NCBI GenBank assembly: GCA_050743385.1
Contig: JBOGFJ010000289.1
Span: 1 to 39,260, forward strand
Direction: 5' to 3'
From: JACDBD01 sp050743385
Lineage (GTDB): Bacteria > Actinomycetota > Acidimicrobiia > IMCC26256 > JACDBD01
Length of the DNA: 39,260 nucleotides
Shown here: positions 10,922-19,039 of the stretch, piece after piece
Numbering within the stretch: the stretch's first letter is position 1
How the letters are laid out: the number at the start of each line of letters is the position of its first letter
Program-made: the position numbers and the translations under genes
The notes under the pieces: model-generated
The model's input: only the letters and a program-made list of their open reading frames with translations
Told to the model about the DNA's origin: nothing
The model's database searches: none

Positions 10922-11497
10922 GTGGCAAACCCGTCGGTGTTCGTGCACCCCGCAGCGCTCTGCGAGAGCGATGCCGTGGGGTCAGGCACTCGCGTGTGGG
11001 CGTTCGCGCACGTGCTTCCCGGAGCCGTGGTCGGGAGCGACTGCAACCTCTGCGACCACGTCTACGTCGAAACGGGCGCGATCGTCGGCGACAACGTGAC
11101 GGTGAAGAACGGCGTGATGATCTTCGACCGTGTCACCATCGGCAACGACGTGTTCCTGGGACCGGGCGTGGTGTTCACCAACGACATCAGGCCACGAGCC
11201 GCATTCAAGGTGCCGCCGGAGGAGTTCTTGCCGACGCGCGTCGAGCAGGGTGCGACAATCGGCGCCAACGCCACCATCGTGTGCGGCTCGACCATCGGTA
11301 CCTGCGCATTCGTCGCTGCTGGCGCCGTCGTGGTCGACGACGTGGCCCCCCACTCACTCGTCGTCGGTAACCCCGCTCGACGCATTGGCTGGATGTGCGC
11401 GTGCGGGCGGCGGCTCGCCGAAGATCTGCGCTGCGAGTGCGGCCGGGAATATGTCATCGCCGGGCGTGGTCTCGCCCTCCTCGCTGCGGCAACGTGA
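10922..11497 (+). CDS. Left-handed beta-helix N-acyltransferase (WlbB/FdtC/QdtC-type)
   Basis: 191 residues from a GTG. The hexapeptide-repeat fold is plain: HPAALCESDAVGSGTRVWAF, HVLPGAVVGSDCNLCDHVYV, AIVGDNVTVKNGVMIF, VTIGNDVFLGPGVVFTND, ATIGANATIVCGSTIG, and the closing HSLVVGNPARRIGWMCACG. This is the group that N-acetylates amino sugars on a nucleotide carrier (UDP-2-acetamido-3-amino-glucuronate in WlbB/WbpD; dTDP-3-amino-3,6-dideoxyhexose in FdtC/QdtC). Because an FdtA/FdtB-type pair lies at 17927-19449 and no WlbA or WlbC homologue is seen, the dTDP-3-amino sugar is the likelier substrate (inference). The C-terminal CACG...CECG looks like a small zinc ribbon. The stop is 12 bp from that of the convergent sulfotransferase gene. 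Confidence 0.88.
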   Translation: MANPSVFVHPAALCESDAVGSGTRVWAFAHVLPGAVVGSDCNLCDHVYVETGAIVGDNVTVKNGVMIFDRVTIGNDVFLGPGVVFTNDIRPRAAFKVPPEEFLPTRVEQGATIGANATIVCGSTIGTCAFVAAGAVVVDDVAPHSLVVGNPARRIGWMCACGRRLAEDLRCECGREYVIAGRGLALLAAAT

Positions 11498-11509
11498 CCG
11501 AGGCGCCGG

Positions 11510-12553
11510 TCAGTCGTAGGTGTAACCGGCCTCCGCGAAGAGGTCGCCGACCATGGCCCGGAACAGGCGATCGTCCTCGCCGCTGAAGTACTCGGCCCAG
11601 GTACCGACCTCACCTCGATGCCGGAACTCGCCCGGCCCGGTGGGGTAGCGACGAATGTCGGTGGACGCTACCGCCCTGGCGACGACGTCGGGCGAGGTGT
11701 CGAGGCCCACAGCGGTGAAGAGTCGCTCGCTCTCGGCGGCCGCATCGCGCTTGAGGTCCTCGTAGCGAACCAGGGTCACGCGGTCCCGGAGGTTCGCGTC
11801 GCCCCGCAACGCCAGGCCGCGCTGCACCGAGCGGAGCCACAAGCCGATCTGGCCCTCGCGCGCGGTGGGCCACGTCGCGAAGGACCTGCCGCGCAGCTGC
11901 ATCGAGACGCAGACGTCGCGGCCGTCACGGACGACCTCGATGACGTGGGCTTCGGGGAACGTCGAAAGGAGTCGCTCGGCGTAGAAGACGTGCGTCGGGG
12001 TTTTTTCCACGAAGACATGGTCAGGGGTCCCGCCCGCCGACAAGAAGTACTCGTCGAAAACGGCGCGGACCAGGCGATCGGTCGCTTCCTCGTCGGTCGC
12101 GACGTCGACGAGGACGGCGCGGCCCAGCCGCGAGAGCGTCCGCCGGTCGACGTACTGGTGGGCACCCACCTCGCGGCTCAGCCGCGATCCGCGTTCGATG
12201 CCGTAGAAGAGCCGCGCCCAGGACCCGATGCTCAACCGCCCCCGCGCCCCGATGGTGCCACTGATCGTGGGATACATATGGGACTCGCGCCCGCCGACGA
12301 CGCGTGGGTGATGCTTGAGGATGTCGTCCACCCACGTCGTCCCCGACCGCGGGCAGCCGACGACGAAGACCTTCGGGTACTCGGCGGAGCGGAGGGAACC
12401 GGGTCGTCGAGACCCCAGGGCGCGTCCTGCAGCCACGACGCGCGTCGCCTCGGCGAGAGCCAGCGACTTGCACCACGCGCGCTGGGCCCGACTCAGGGCC
12501 GGCGGGCGCGGCCGCCCGGTGAGCGTCTGGGGAGCGGTGCGGAGGTCCGGCAC
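11510..12553 (-). CDS. Sulfotransferase family protein
   Basis: 347 residues. The 5'-phosphosulfate loop is VFVVGCPRSGTTWVDDIL (63-79) and the 3'-phosphate-binding motif is VIEVVRDGRDVCVSM (204-218), with VEKTPTH (182-188) between them, as in the Sulfotransfer_1/3 families that move sulfate from PAPS to a hydroxyl. The N-terminal 55 residues are basic and outside the fold. In this setting the acceptor is probably the surface polysaccharide or a glycolipid. The GTG at 12553 is 6 nt from a TAGGGT hexamer and has no Shine-Dalgarno, which supports this start. Divergent from wzm. Confidence 0.9.
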   Translation of the reverse strand: MPDLRTAPQTLTGRPRPPALSRAQRAWCKSLALAEATRVVAAGRALGSRRPGSLRSAEYPKVFVVGCPRSGTTWVDDILKHHPRVVGGRESHMYPTISGTIGARGRLSIGSWARLFYGIERGSRLSREVGAHQYVDRRTLSRLGRAVLVDVATDEEATDRLVRAVFDEYFLSAGGTPDHVFVEKTPTHVFYAERLLSTFPEAHVIEVVRDGRDVCVSMQLRGRSFATWPTAREGQIGLWLRSVQRGLALRGDANLRDRVTLVRYEDLKRDAAAESERLFTAVGLDTSPDVVARAVASTDIRRYPTGPGEFRHRGEVGTWAEYFSGEDDRLFRAMVGDLFAEAGYTYD

Positions 12554-12559
12554 CCGGCG

Positions 12560-12565
12560 ACCCTA
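12560..12565 (-). promoter_or_regulatory. Putative -10 element of the sulfotransferase gene
   Basis: TAGGGT on the minus strand lies exactly 6 nt before the GTG at 12553; leaderless arrangement. Confidence 0.5.
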
Positions 12566-12690
12566 ACGTGCCCGATCGTTGTCCCACGTCGAGCAAACCC
12601 CGAGGCCGCCGCCCTCCAGCCGATCTCCGGGGGATCCGCACGATGCCCGTCGCAGCGAGCGGGTGTTTCGGGCCGCGCGGGCGCGAGCAG

Positions 12691-12696
12691 TAGTTT
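12691..12696 (+). promoter_or_regulatory. Putative -10 element of wzm
   Basis: TAGTTT ends 7 nt before the ATG at 12704. The divergent spacer of 150 bp therefore holds one such element for each direction. Confidence 0.45.
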
Positions 12697-12703
12697 CTGA
12701 CCG

Positions 12704-13558
12704 ATGAGTTCGACGTCAGCGCAGGACCTGTTCGTCCCGGCGGGGCAACGGGTCCACATCGACAGTCGCATTCGATGGTTCCCCGACCTCCGGTCGCTCC
12801 TTCGAGCGAAGCAGCTCATCGTGCTGCTGAGCCGGCGAAACATCACCGTCAAGTACCGCCAGACCGCGGGTGGCAGCATCTGGATCTTCGCCGGGCCTCT
12901 CGTGTCGGCAGGCCTCTTCAGTCTGGTGTTCGGCGAGATCGCCGGACTGCCAAGCGACGGCGTTCAGTACTTCGCGTTCTCCTATGCAGGGCTGCTCGGC
13001 TGGAACCTCTTCTCGACCACCTTGACGACCGCGTCGTCGAGTCTGACCAACAACGCGTCACTGATCACCAAGATCTACTTCCCGCGGCTGGTCCTTCCCC
13101 TCTCGACGATCGCGTCGACGCTGCTCAACACCCTGATCAGCTTCGTCGTCATGCTCGTCCTTCTCCTGATCTACGGCATCGGCTTTTCGCTCCAGATGCT
13201 GCTCCTCCCCGTCTGGCTGCTGCTCGGGATGGTGCTCGCGATGGGCATCGCCCTCGTCCTGGCGGCCATTGCGGTCTCGTACCGCGACGTCAACTACCTG
13301 ACGCCGGTCTTCATCCAATTGTTCCTGTTCGTGAGTCCCGTCGCCTACGCGGTCGATGCCGTTCCCGATAACCTGCGCACCTTCTATCTGCTCAATCCCC
13401 TCACAACCATCGTCGAGGGCTGTCGATGGTCGCTGCTCGGCAGTGCAAGCCTGACCGGTTGGGCGATCGCGTACACGGTTGCGCTGACATTGGGCGCGCT
13501 GGCAGCAGGGTTGTCGCTCTTCGCTCGGCTCGAGTCGAGCTTCGCCGATGTCATCTGA
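12704..13558 (+). CDS. wzm: ABC-2 type polysaccharide exporter permease Wzm
   Basis: 284 residues with six hydrophobic segments after an amphipathic N-terminus, the normal size and layout of Wzm/TagG permeases. The cytoplasmic lead-in LLSRRNITVKYRQTAGGSIW is the typical family entry to the first membrane helix; later parts include KIYFPRLVLPLSTI and the end-of-fold FYLLNPLTTIVEGCRW. Wzm and Wzt together move undecaprenyl-linked glycans across the cytoplasmic membrane. The next gene, wzt, begins 11 bp before this stop, so the two are translationally coupled. The ATG is probably leaderless (TAGTTT 7 nt upstream). Confidence 0.95.
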   Translation: MSSTSAQDLFVPAGQRVHIDSRIRWFPDLRSLLRAKQLIVLLSRRNITVKYRQTAGGSIWIFAGPLVSAGLFSLVFGEIAGLPSDGVQYFAFSYAGLLGWNLFSTTLTTASSSLTNNASLITKIYFPRLVLPLSTIASTLLNTLISFVVMLVLLLIYGIGFSLQMLLLPVWLLLGMVLAMGIALVLAAIAVSYRDVNYLTPVFIQLFLFVSPVAYAVDAVPDNLRTFYLLNPLTTIVEGCRWSLLGSASLTGWAIAYTVALTLGALAAGLSLFARLESSFADVI

Positions 13559-14843
13559 GCCTGCGATCCGCGTCGCTCACATCTCGAAGGAATACGACCT
13601 CGGGCTGAGCGGGCGGACGAGCTCGTTCGCAACGATCATCGGGGGACGACTTCGTCACCCGATCCGTGGCAGCGGGGCCAAGCGCGAGCGCTTTCATGCT
13701 CTCGACGACGTGACGTTCGACGTTGCCCACGGAGAAGTCGTGGGCATGATCGGCAAGAACGGAGCTGGGAAGAGCACAATGCTCAAGATCCTCAGCCGCA
13801 TCACGCGACCGTCGGGCGGGCACATCGACATGGCGGGAAGCGTCGGGTCCTTGCTCGAGGTCGGGGTGGGATTCCATCCGGAGCTCACGGGGATGGAGAA
13901 CGTATTCCTCAACGGGACGATCCTCGGCATGTCGAAACGCGAGATCGATCGTCGACTCGACGAGATCGTCGATTTCGCCGAGGTCCCAAAGTTCCTCGAC
14001 ACTCCCGTGAAGCGTTACAGCAGCGGCATGCGGGTCCGGCTGGCGTTCGCGGTTGCCGCTCACCTCGATCCGGAGATCCTGATCATCGACGAGGTGCTGT
14101 CGGTCGGCGACTCCAGCTTCCAACTGAAATGCCTCGAGAAGATGCGGTCCATCGCCGCCGACGAAGGCCGCACGGTCCTGTACGTGAGCCACAACCTCGT
14201 CACCGTCGAACACCTTTGCCCGCGCACCTTGTTGCTCGTTGACGGCCGACTGACCTTCGACGGTGCCACCGAAGAGGCGCTTTCCCGGTACCTGAACCTG
14301 TCTCCCCAGGGCAAGCGTGGACACGCGCCCGGACGGTTCGATCTTGCCGCCGCCGACCGTTCGGAAGCCGGCTACGAGAAGGTGTTCAAACGACTCGAGC
14401 TCCGGCCGGGCGGCAGTGTCCCGTCCGACACCATCCGCATGGGCGAGCGACTCCTGGTCGAGATCGCGGTCGAGGGTCTCGACACATTGCCCAAGGCCAT
14501 GGCGCAGGTCACGGTCGGTTCGAGTTTGCACGATGTCCTGTTTCGCATGAGCTCCCGCATGATGCCGCTCCAAGCAGCGCACGCGCGGCAAAGGGACGAG
14601 ACGATCGTGCTCGACATCCCATCACTGCCGTTGACGCCCGGGGAGTACCACCTCGATGTGCAGGTCCACGGCAAGCCGGCCCACGGTGAGACGTCCGTCA
14701 TCGTCGACAGCGTGCACCGCGCCGCCGAGTTCACCGTCATCCCTTCCGACGTTCTGGGCACCGGATATCGATTCGCCGCTCGTGACGGGAACTTCATGGT
14801 CCCGTTCGGGTGGGAGATCCGTCCGTCGGACACCGAGACCTGA
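13548..14843 (+). CDS. wzt: Polysaccharide ABC exporter ATPase Wzt with C-terminal carbohydrate-binding-type domain
   Basis: 431 residues. The ATPase part has Walker A GKNGAGKST (69-77), signature YSSGMRVRLAF (157-167), Walker B ILIIDEVLSVGD (177-188) and switch His 215 in YVSHN. The 45 or so residues before Walker A match the Wzt/TagH entry (RVAHISKEY). From about 280 to the end there is an extra beta-rich domain (LRPGGSVPSD, LLVEIAVEG, ITPG-like LTPGEYHLDVQVHG, AAEFTVIPS), as in long Wzt proteins where it recognises the finished polymer end. This implies export of a completed chain with a recognisable non-reducing end. Overlaps wzm by 11 bp. Confidence 0.95.
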   Translation: MSSEPAIRVAHISKEYDLGLSGRTSSFATIIGGRLRHPIRGSGAKRERFHALDDVTFDVAHGEVVGMIGKNGAGKSTMLKILSRITRPSGGHIDMAGSVGSLLEVGVGFHPELTGMENVFLNGTILGMSKREIDRRLDEIVDFAEVPKFLDTPVKRYSSGMRVRLAFAVAAHLDPEILIIDEVLSVGDSSFQLKCLEKMRSIAADEGRTVLYVSHNLVTVEHLCPRTLLLVDGRLTFDGATEEALSRYLNLSPQGKRGHAPGRFDLAAADRSEAGYEKVFKRLELRPGGSVPSDTIRMGERLLVEIAVEGLDTLPKAMAQVTVGSSLHDVLFRMSSRMMPLQAAHARQRDETIVLDIPSLPLTPGEYHLDVQVHGKPAHGETSVIVDSVHRAAEFTVIPSDVLGTGYRFAARDGNFMVPFGWEIRPSDTET

Positions 14844-14857
14844 CCGGCAACTGACCA

Positions 14858-14882
14858 CCGGCGCGGGCTGCGCAGCCGCCGG
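14858..14882. terminator. Hairpin between convergent wzt and GT61 genes
   Basis: CCGGC (14858-14862) pairs with GCCGG (14878-14882), enclosing a GGCT/AGCC inner stem with a GCGC loop. It sits in the 48-bp gap between two stop codons and could act in both directions. No T-run follows, so intrinsic termination is unproven. Confidence 0.4.
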
Positions 14883-14891
14883 GGGACGCCG

Positions 14892-16109
14892 TCACCCGGG
14901 TGACATCTCGAGCATGGCTTCCAGCGTTCGGCCGACCTTCTCGGGCGGGACGAGCAGATCAGCATCGTGGGGAGGCGAGAGATGGGGGACGGTCTCACCC
15001 AACGCGTACCAGTACTCGTGCCCCGCGGCTTCGGACATGGTCCAAAAGAACCAACTGATCTGAACGGGTTCGACCATCACGAGGATCTTCGCTCCCGGCG
15101 GCGCAAAGAGGATGTTCGTCAGCGCGGCCCCGCTCGACGAAGCGACCGCTTCGGCTTGACTCATCAGTGTGATCTGCTCGTGAAAGGAGAGGTCTTCGAA
15201 GCAATGCGTCTCGAAGCCGAAGTCGCGTACGACACGCTCGACCTCGGGCTCGTTCACGATACGGCGATATTTCGTGCGTCGACGACTGATGTAGATGCGG
15301 CGCGTGCCGGCCCCCGGTGTCAAGCCGAGCTCGGACCATGCGACCTCTCGAAACCATTGGAGCGCGGCGGGTGAATTCGAGCCGGACCGAGTGGTGGGCG
15401 GGGCGAAATAGAGCGTTTCGAGTTCCCAGAGCTCCCGGCCCGAGAAACTGCACAGTTGGCGGGGTGAGATCCCGAGCAGGGCGAGCGACTCCAGTTGGAA
15501 GCTTCGCAGACCTGGTGGAACGATGAACTGGATGTCATCAGGTAGTCGGGGAAGGATCAGGTGCAAACGCAGCATTGCATCGTGGATCCAATGGTAATAG
15601 TTGTACCGGTGTGCCCACAGTGAGAACAGCGAGAAGTAGCGTCCGGGTTTCCGACGTACCTTTCTCGGCAGTGGCGTCGAATAGGCGGGCTGCTGAACGA
15701 GATGATCTCTCGTAAACGTCACTTCGCTGGCGAACGCGCCATCGGGCAAAACCACCAAGCCCGTCTTGCCAATCAAGCGGGCGCGCGGAATGCGCGCCAG
15801 ATATTTGTCGGGGATGGTGTACTCGGCGCCTGCGCCCTCGAGGAATCTCTCGTCAACAGATGATTCGATCGTTCGAGGTGCTCTGCGGTAGACGGTTTCG
15901 GCGGGCCGGATCAGCTCGCATTCGACCGCGGGTCGTCCTTCAGCCCATGCACTCACCGACTCGACGATCGGTGGTTGGACACGCGTGCGCAGGCGCGAAA
16001 CGCGGAAGTGATCCCGATAGCGGCTCAGATACCGACCCGCACGCGATCGCTTGAGCATCTTCGAAACATTGCCGGGCGCGAGCTTTCGAAGACCCGTCGG
16101 CTGAAACAC
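14892..16109 (-). CDS. Family 61-type glycosyltransferase (capsular polysaccharide biosynthesis), copy 1
   Basis: 405 residues. GT61/DUF563 features: GLVVLPDGAFASEVTF, a central NYYHWIHDAMLRLHL (YYHW at 171-174), PGLRSFQLESLALLGI, RRIYISRRRTKYRRIVNE, and near the C-terminus SSSGAALTNILFAPPGAKIL, the probable donor-binding stretch. The enzyme should add a sugar to the growing glycan; the linkage is unknown. The start is a GTG at 16109, with TACCGT 5 nt upstream, or an ATG at 16058 if the first 17 residues are not translated. It has a paralogue at 23811-24965. Convergent with wzt and lying 75 bp after the sulfotransferase-like gene at 16185. Confidence 0.88.
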   Translation of the reverse strand: MFQPTGLRKLAPGNVSKMLKRSRAGRYLSRYRDHFRVSRLRTRVQPPIVESVSAWAEGRPAVECELIRPAETVYRRAPRTIESSVDERFLEGAGAEYTIPDKYLARIPRARLIGKTGLVVLPDGAFASEVTFTRDHLVQQPAYSTPLPRKVRRKPGRYFSLFSLWAHRYNYYHWIHDAMLRLHLILPRLPDDIQFIVPPGLRSFQLESLALLGISPRQLCSFSGRELWELETLYFAPPTTRSGSNSPAALQWFREVAWSELGLTPGAGTRRIYISRRRTKYRRIVNEPEVERVVRDFGFETHCFEDLSFHEQITLMSQAEAVASSSGAALTNILFAPPGAKILVMVEPVQISWFFWTMSEAAGHEYWYALGETVPHLSPPHDADLLVPPEKVGRTLEAMLEMSPG

Positions 16110-16184
16110 GCGGGACGGTATATCACGCCGGGCATTGCCGGAGGTCTGCGATCATTTGCTTCGTTCAGTCGCGTCGGAACCGCG

Positions 16185-16943
16185 TCACAGGTCGGCAGCG
16201 ATGGATTCACAGAGCTCGACGAACCTGTAATCGTCGTCGTACCACGCGCGAAGATTCGCGACGGCACGCGCCGACAGGGTTCGGTCGACCCCGGGATCGC
16301 CGCGGTGCGACCCGACGGCGCCGACCGGGAGCGCAGTTCGGCCTTCCAGGCCGAGCCGCACCAACAAGCGCGGGAAGTCGTCAGCCATGCGCTCCAGGCG
16401 GAGGATGAACAAGAGATCGTCCAATCGTGCGAGGAAGTCGTCGGGCGTGCCGAACCAAGCGGAATACGGCGACTGAACGTGCACGATCGCTCTCATCGCC
16501 GCGCGAGCGCTCGGGTTGCTGTCGATCTGCTCGGCCAGCTCATTGGCGGTCCGGAACTCCTGGAACGCCAGGACCTCGCCGGCGCTCCACACGAACGGCG
16601 GCTCGCCTCGGCGCTGGCGGCTATAGAAGCCGCTGACGAATCTCGCCATGGGATCACGTGTCGCGAAGAAGAACCTCTCTCCGGCGGGGACCTGAGCCAG
16701 CGTGAACTGGTGTCCATGAAGATCGAGTCGGTACGGCCCGGCGGTCGCGACCGGCCGCAGTGCCATCTTCAGGGCCGTCCCCGCCGTCTTCCCCACGTGC
16801 AAGTAGTGCGCCCGCGGCCTTCCCCGGCCACGGTAGGCATGCCGAGCCTTCCCGAGCGCTCGCCGCACCTTCCGTCGCAGTTTCAGTGGTCGCAAACCAG
16901 TCGGCGCAGCCCGCCGGGCGGGCGAGGTGCGCTCGAAGTCCAT
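16185..16943 (-). CDS. Sulfotransferase-like protein, copy A
   Basis: 252 residues. The phosphosulfate-binding loop YLHVGKTAGTALK (47-59) has the HxGKTAGT form of the Sulfotransfer_2 clan, and FFATRDPMARFVSGFYSRQ (92-110) fits the 3'-phosphate-binding Arg/Ser motif with following helix. The first 40 residues are basic. PAPS-dependent sulfation of a glycan is the likely role; acceptor not readable. The ATG lies 6 bp after the TAG of the gene at 16950, so these two are in one operon, and GT61 copy 1 follows. Confidence 0.85.
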   Translation of the reverse strand: MDFERTSPARRAAPTGLRPLKLRRKVRRALGKARHAYRGRGRPRAHYLHVGKTAGTALKMALRPVATAGPYRLDLHGHQFTLAQVPAGERFFFATRDPMARFVSGFYSRQRRGEPPFVWSAGEVLAFQEFRTANELAEQIDSNPSARAAMRAIVHVQSPYSAWFGTPDDFLARLDDLLFILRLERMADDFPRLLVRLGLEGRTALPVGAVGSHRGDPGVDRTLSARAVANLRAWYDDDYRFVELCESIAADL

Positions 16944-16949
16944 AGCGAC

Positions 16950-17702
16950 CTAGACGCCACCGCGGGGCACGGGCGCGGCGTCAGGATCGTCCGGATATCC
17001 CACCACGCGATCCCAATCGAACACTGTGCGAAGCAGCGTCCGCGACTGTTCGGTGATCGGAATGCTCTGGCCGCGACGGTATTGCGACTTGAGCGTCGGC
17101 AATGAATCGATGACTGCGGCTCCCTCTGATTCCGAGATGCCCAGTTCCTGCAGAACCTTCGCGAGATGAGGTCGCAACGACTCGTACCGCCCCACGAAGT
17201 CGACCTGGATGTTCCCCCGACTGTCCGAGTAGAGCATCCGGGGACTGACGAATTCGGGTTGCTTTCGCATGAGAGCCTCGAGCCAGCGATCGAAGGACGG
17301 CTCGCCTGGTCGGGACTTCAGGCCGTGTTGTTGTTGCAAATAGAAGTACATCGACGTGATCCGCTCCCACGGATCTCGTTCGAAGCAGAACTTGAAGTAC
17401 GACCTCCATGCGGCGCGGCCGATCCGATTGCGGATACGCCACCACGGCATGTGGCTGTAGAACGCCTGCTTTCGTTTGAGCTGCGCCAGCGTCTCCCCCG
17501 CGAGCCGCGGGCGAAACGCGAGCTCCGGCAGCGGATTGAATGTCCCCGAGAAGTTCCTGGCATGAAAGCCCTCGACGCGATCCTCCAATGGGGTGACGAT
17601 CGCGTCGTCTCCGGCGATGCTCGCGAGGGCGAAGGTCAGGCTGCTGCCTGCCGCCTTCGGCACGTGAATGAAGACGAACTTCCGGCTGTGGGAGACGATC
17701 AT
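16950..17702 (-). CDS. Sulfotransferase-like protein, copy B
   Basis: 250 residues starting MIVSHSRKFVFIHVPKAAGS. The PAPS loop is FIHVPKAAGSSLT (11-23) and the 3'-phosphate motif is FERDPWERITSMYFY (107-121), both typical of the Sulfotransfer_2 group that acts on carbohydrates. Only distantly like copy A beside it. First gene of a probable three-gene unit with copy A and GT61 copy 1. No clear Shine-Dalgarno is visible; the 224-bp spacer upstream contains no other gene that I can support. Confidence 0.88.
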   Translation of the reverse strand: MIVSHSRKFVFIHVPKAAGSSLTFALASIAGDDAIVTPLEDRVEGFHARNFSGTFNPLPELAFRPRLAGETLAQLKRKQAFYSHMPWWRIRNRIGRAAWRSYFKFCFERDPWERITSMYFYLQQQHGLKSRPGEPSFDRWLEALMRKQPEFVSPRMLYSDSRGNIQVDFVGRYESLRPHLAKVLQELGISESEGAAVIDSLPTLKSQYRRGQSIPITEQSRTLLRTVFDWDRVVGYPDDPDAAPVPRGGV

Positions 17703-17926
17703 GTGCCGCGCGCTCAGATCTCTCTCGAGCTCGTCATCGGGGCCCGCACACGGGAGCAGCGTTGGCGTAGGGTCGGAATCCGCCGTACGTCGTGCTCACG
17801 CCGGGCCATCGTATGTGAGATCACGCCGACGCAACGCACCGGGGAGGATTCCGCAGATCGTCATGTCACGCGCCCGCAGCGGCCGCCCTACACCCAGCCC
17901 GATGAGAACACCGTCACCCGGCGCAC

Positions 17927-19039
17927 TCACCCTTTGGGCCTGGGCGCCTTGCTCGCATGCTCCCGGATTCCGCCGGCGACGTAGGCGACGTCGTCCGCAT
18001 CCATGTGAGGACCCATCGGAAGGCTGAGCACGGACGCGGCCAGGTCGTCGGCGATGGGGAACTTCGAAGCACGGTACTGACGAAACGCGCGCTGCCGGTG
18101 CGGCGCGATGGGGTAATGGATCTGGGTCTCGACGCCACGCGCCGCGAGGTGGTCACGCAATCCGTCACGGTCGGCCGTTCGAACGACGTAGAGGTGCCAG
18201 ACGGGACGGGTGCTCTCCATCACCGAAGGAAGCAATACCCCGGAATCCGCAAGCGCCGCGCCGTACCAATCGCACACCTGGGCGCGGCGCTCGTTCCACT
18301 CGTCGAGGTAGCGCAACTTGACGCGGAGAACCGCCGCCTGCAACTCGTCGAGCCGAGAGTTGACCCCCGGCAGGTCGTGGACGTACTTCGTGTCAGACCC
18401 GTAATTGCGGAGGCGCCTGAGCCTCTCCGCCACGTCGTCGACGTCCGTGGTCACCGCGCCGGCGTCACCGAGTGCGCCGAGGTTCTTGCCGGGATAGAAG
18501 CTCCACGCGACCGCGGTACCCGAGCCGACGCGGCTCCCCCGGTACTCCGCACCGTGCGCTTGAGCAGCATCCTCGACCACGAGGCACCCCGTGCGCGCCG
18601 CGAGCGCCCGTAACGGTCCGAGGTCGGCAGGTTGACCGTACAGGTGGACCGGCACGATGAATCGCGTGCGGCTGCTGACCCTGCGCTCGGCGTCGACTGG
18701 ATCCATGTTGTAGCTCGTGCGATCGGGCTCTACGCCGACGGGCACGCCTCCCGCGTGGACCACTGCGAGCCAGGTGGCGATGAAGGTGTTGGTCGGCACG
18801 AGCACCTCGTCTCCGGGCTGGAGCTCAGAGGCGCGCAGTGCAAGCGTGAGCGCGTCGAGACCGTTCCCCACCCCTACGCAGTGCCGCGCACCGACGTACC
18901 GTGCGAACTCGACTTCGAACTCCGAGAGCTGCTCGCCCAAGACGAACCGATTACTTCGGTGCACGTCAGCTATTGCCGACTGGATCTCGGGGTCGAGCTC
19001 CGAATGTGCGGCGGCAAGATCGAAGAACGGAACTCTCAT
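17927..19039 (-). CDS. fdtB: DegT/DnrJ/EryC1-type sugar 3-aminotransferase (FdtB/QdtB-like)
   Basis: 370 residues, full length for the PLP-dependent sugar aminotransferase family. Landmarks: VPFFDLAAAHSEL at the start, VGVGNGLDALTLALRA, VPTNTFIATWLAV, VVEDAAQAHGA (Asp157 for the PLP ring nitrogen), SFYPGKNLGALGDAG with Lys185 as the Schiff-base lysine, and NSRLDELQAAVL. The fold is closest to enzymes that aminate 3-keto-6-deoxy sugars on dTDP. It follows the ketoisomerase gene with an ATGA overlap, the usual FdtA-FdtB order, so the product should be dTDP-3-amino-3,6-dideoxyhexose (Fuc3N or Qui3N). The acetyltransferase for the next step may be the gene at 10922. Confidence 0.9.
   Translation of the reverse strand: MRVPFFDLAAAHSELDPEIQSAIADVHRSNRFVLGEQLSEFEVEFARYVGARHCVGVGNGLDALTLALRASELQPGDEVLVPTNTFIATWLAVVHAGGVPVGVEPDRTSYNMDPVDAERRVSSRTRFIVPVHLYGQPADLGPLRALAARTGCLVVEDAAQAHGAEYRGSRVGSGTAVAWSFYPGKNLGALGDAGAVTTDVDDVAERLRRLRNYGSDTKYVHDLPGVNSRLDELQAAVLRVKLRYLDEWNERRAQVCDWYGAALADSGVLLPSVMESTRPVWHLYVVRTADRDGLRDHLAARGVETQIHYPIAPHRQRAFRQYRASKFPIADDLAASVLSLPMGPHMDADDVAYVAGGIREHASKAPRPKG

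Noticed and set aside
17703..17926. Possible small gene in the spacer between the sulfotransferase-like gene and fdtB
   Set aside because: Short frames here have no ribosome-binding site and no protein-like composition.
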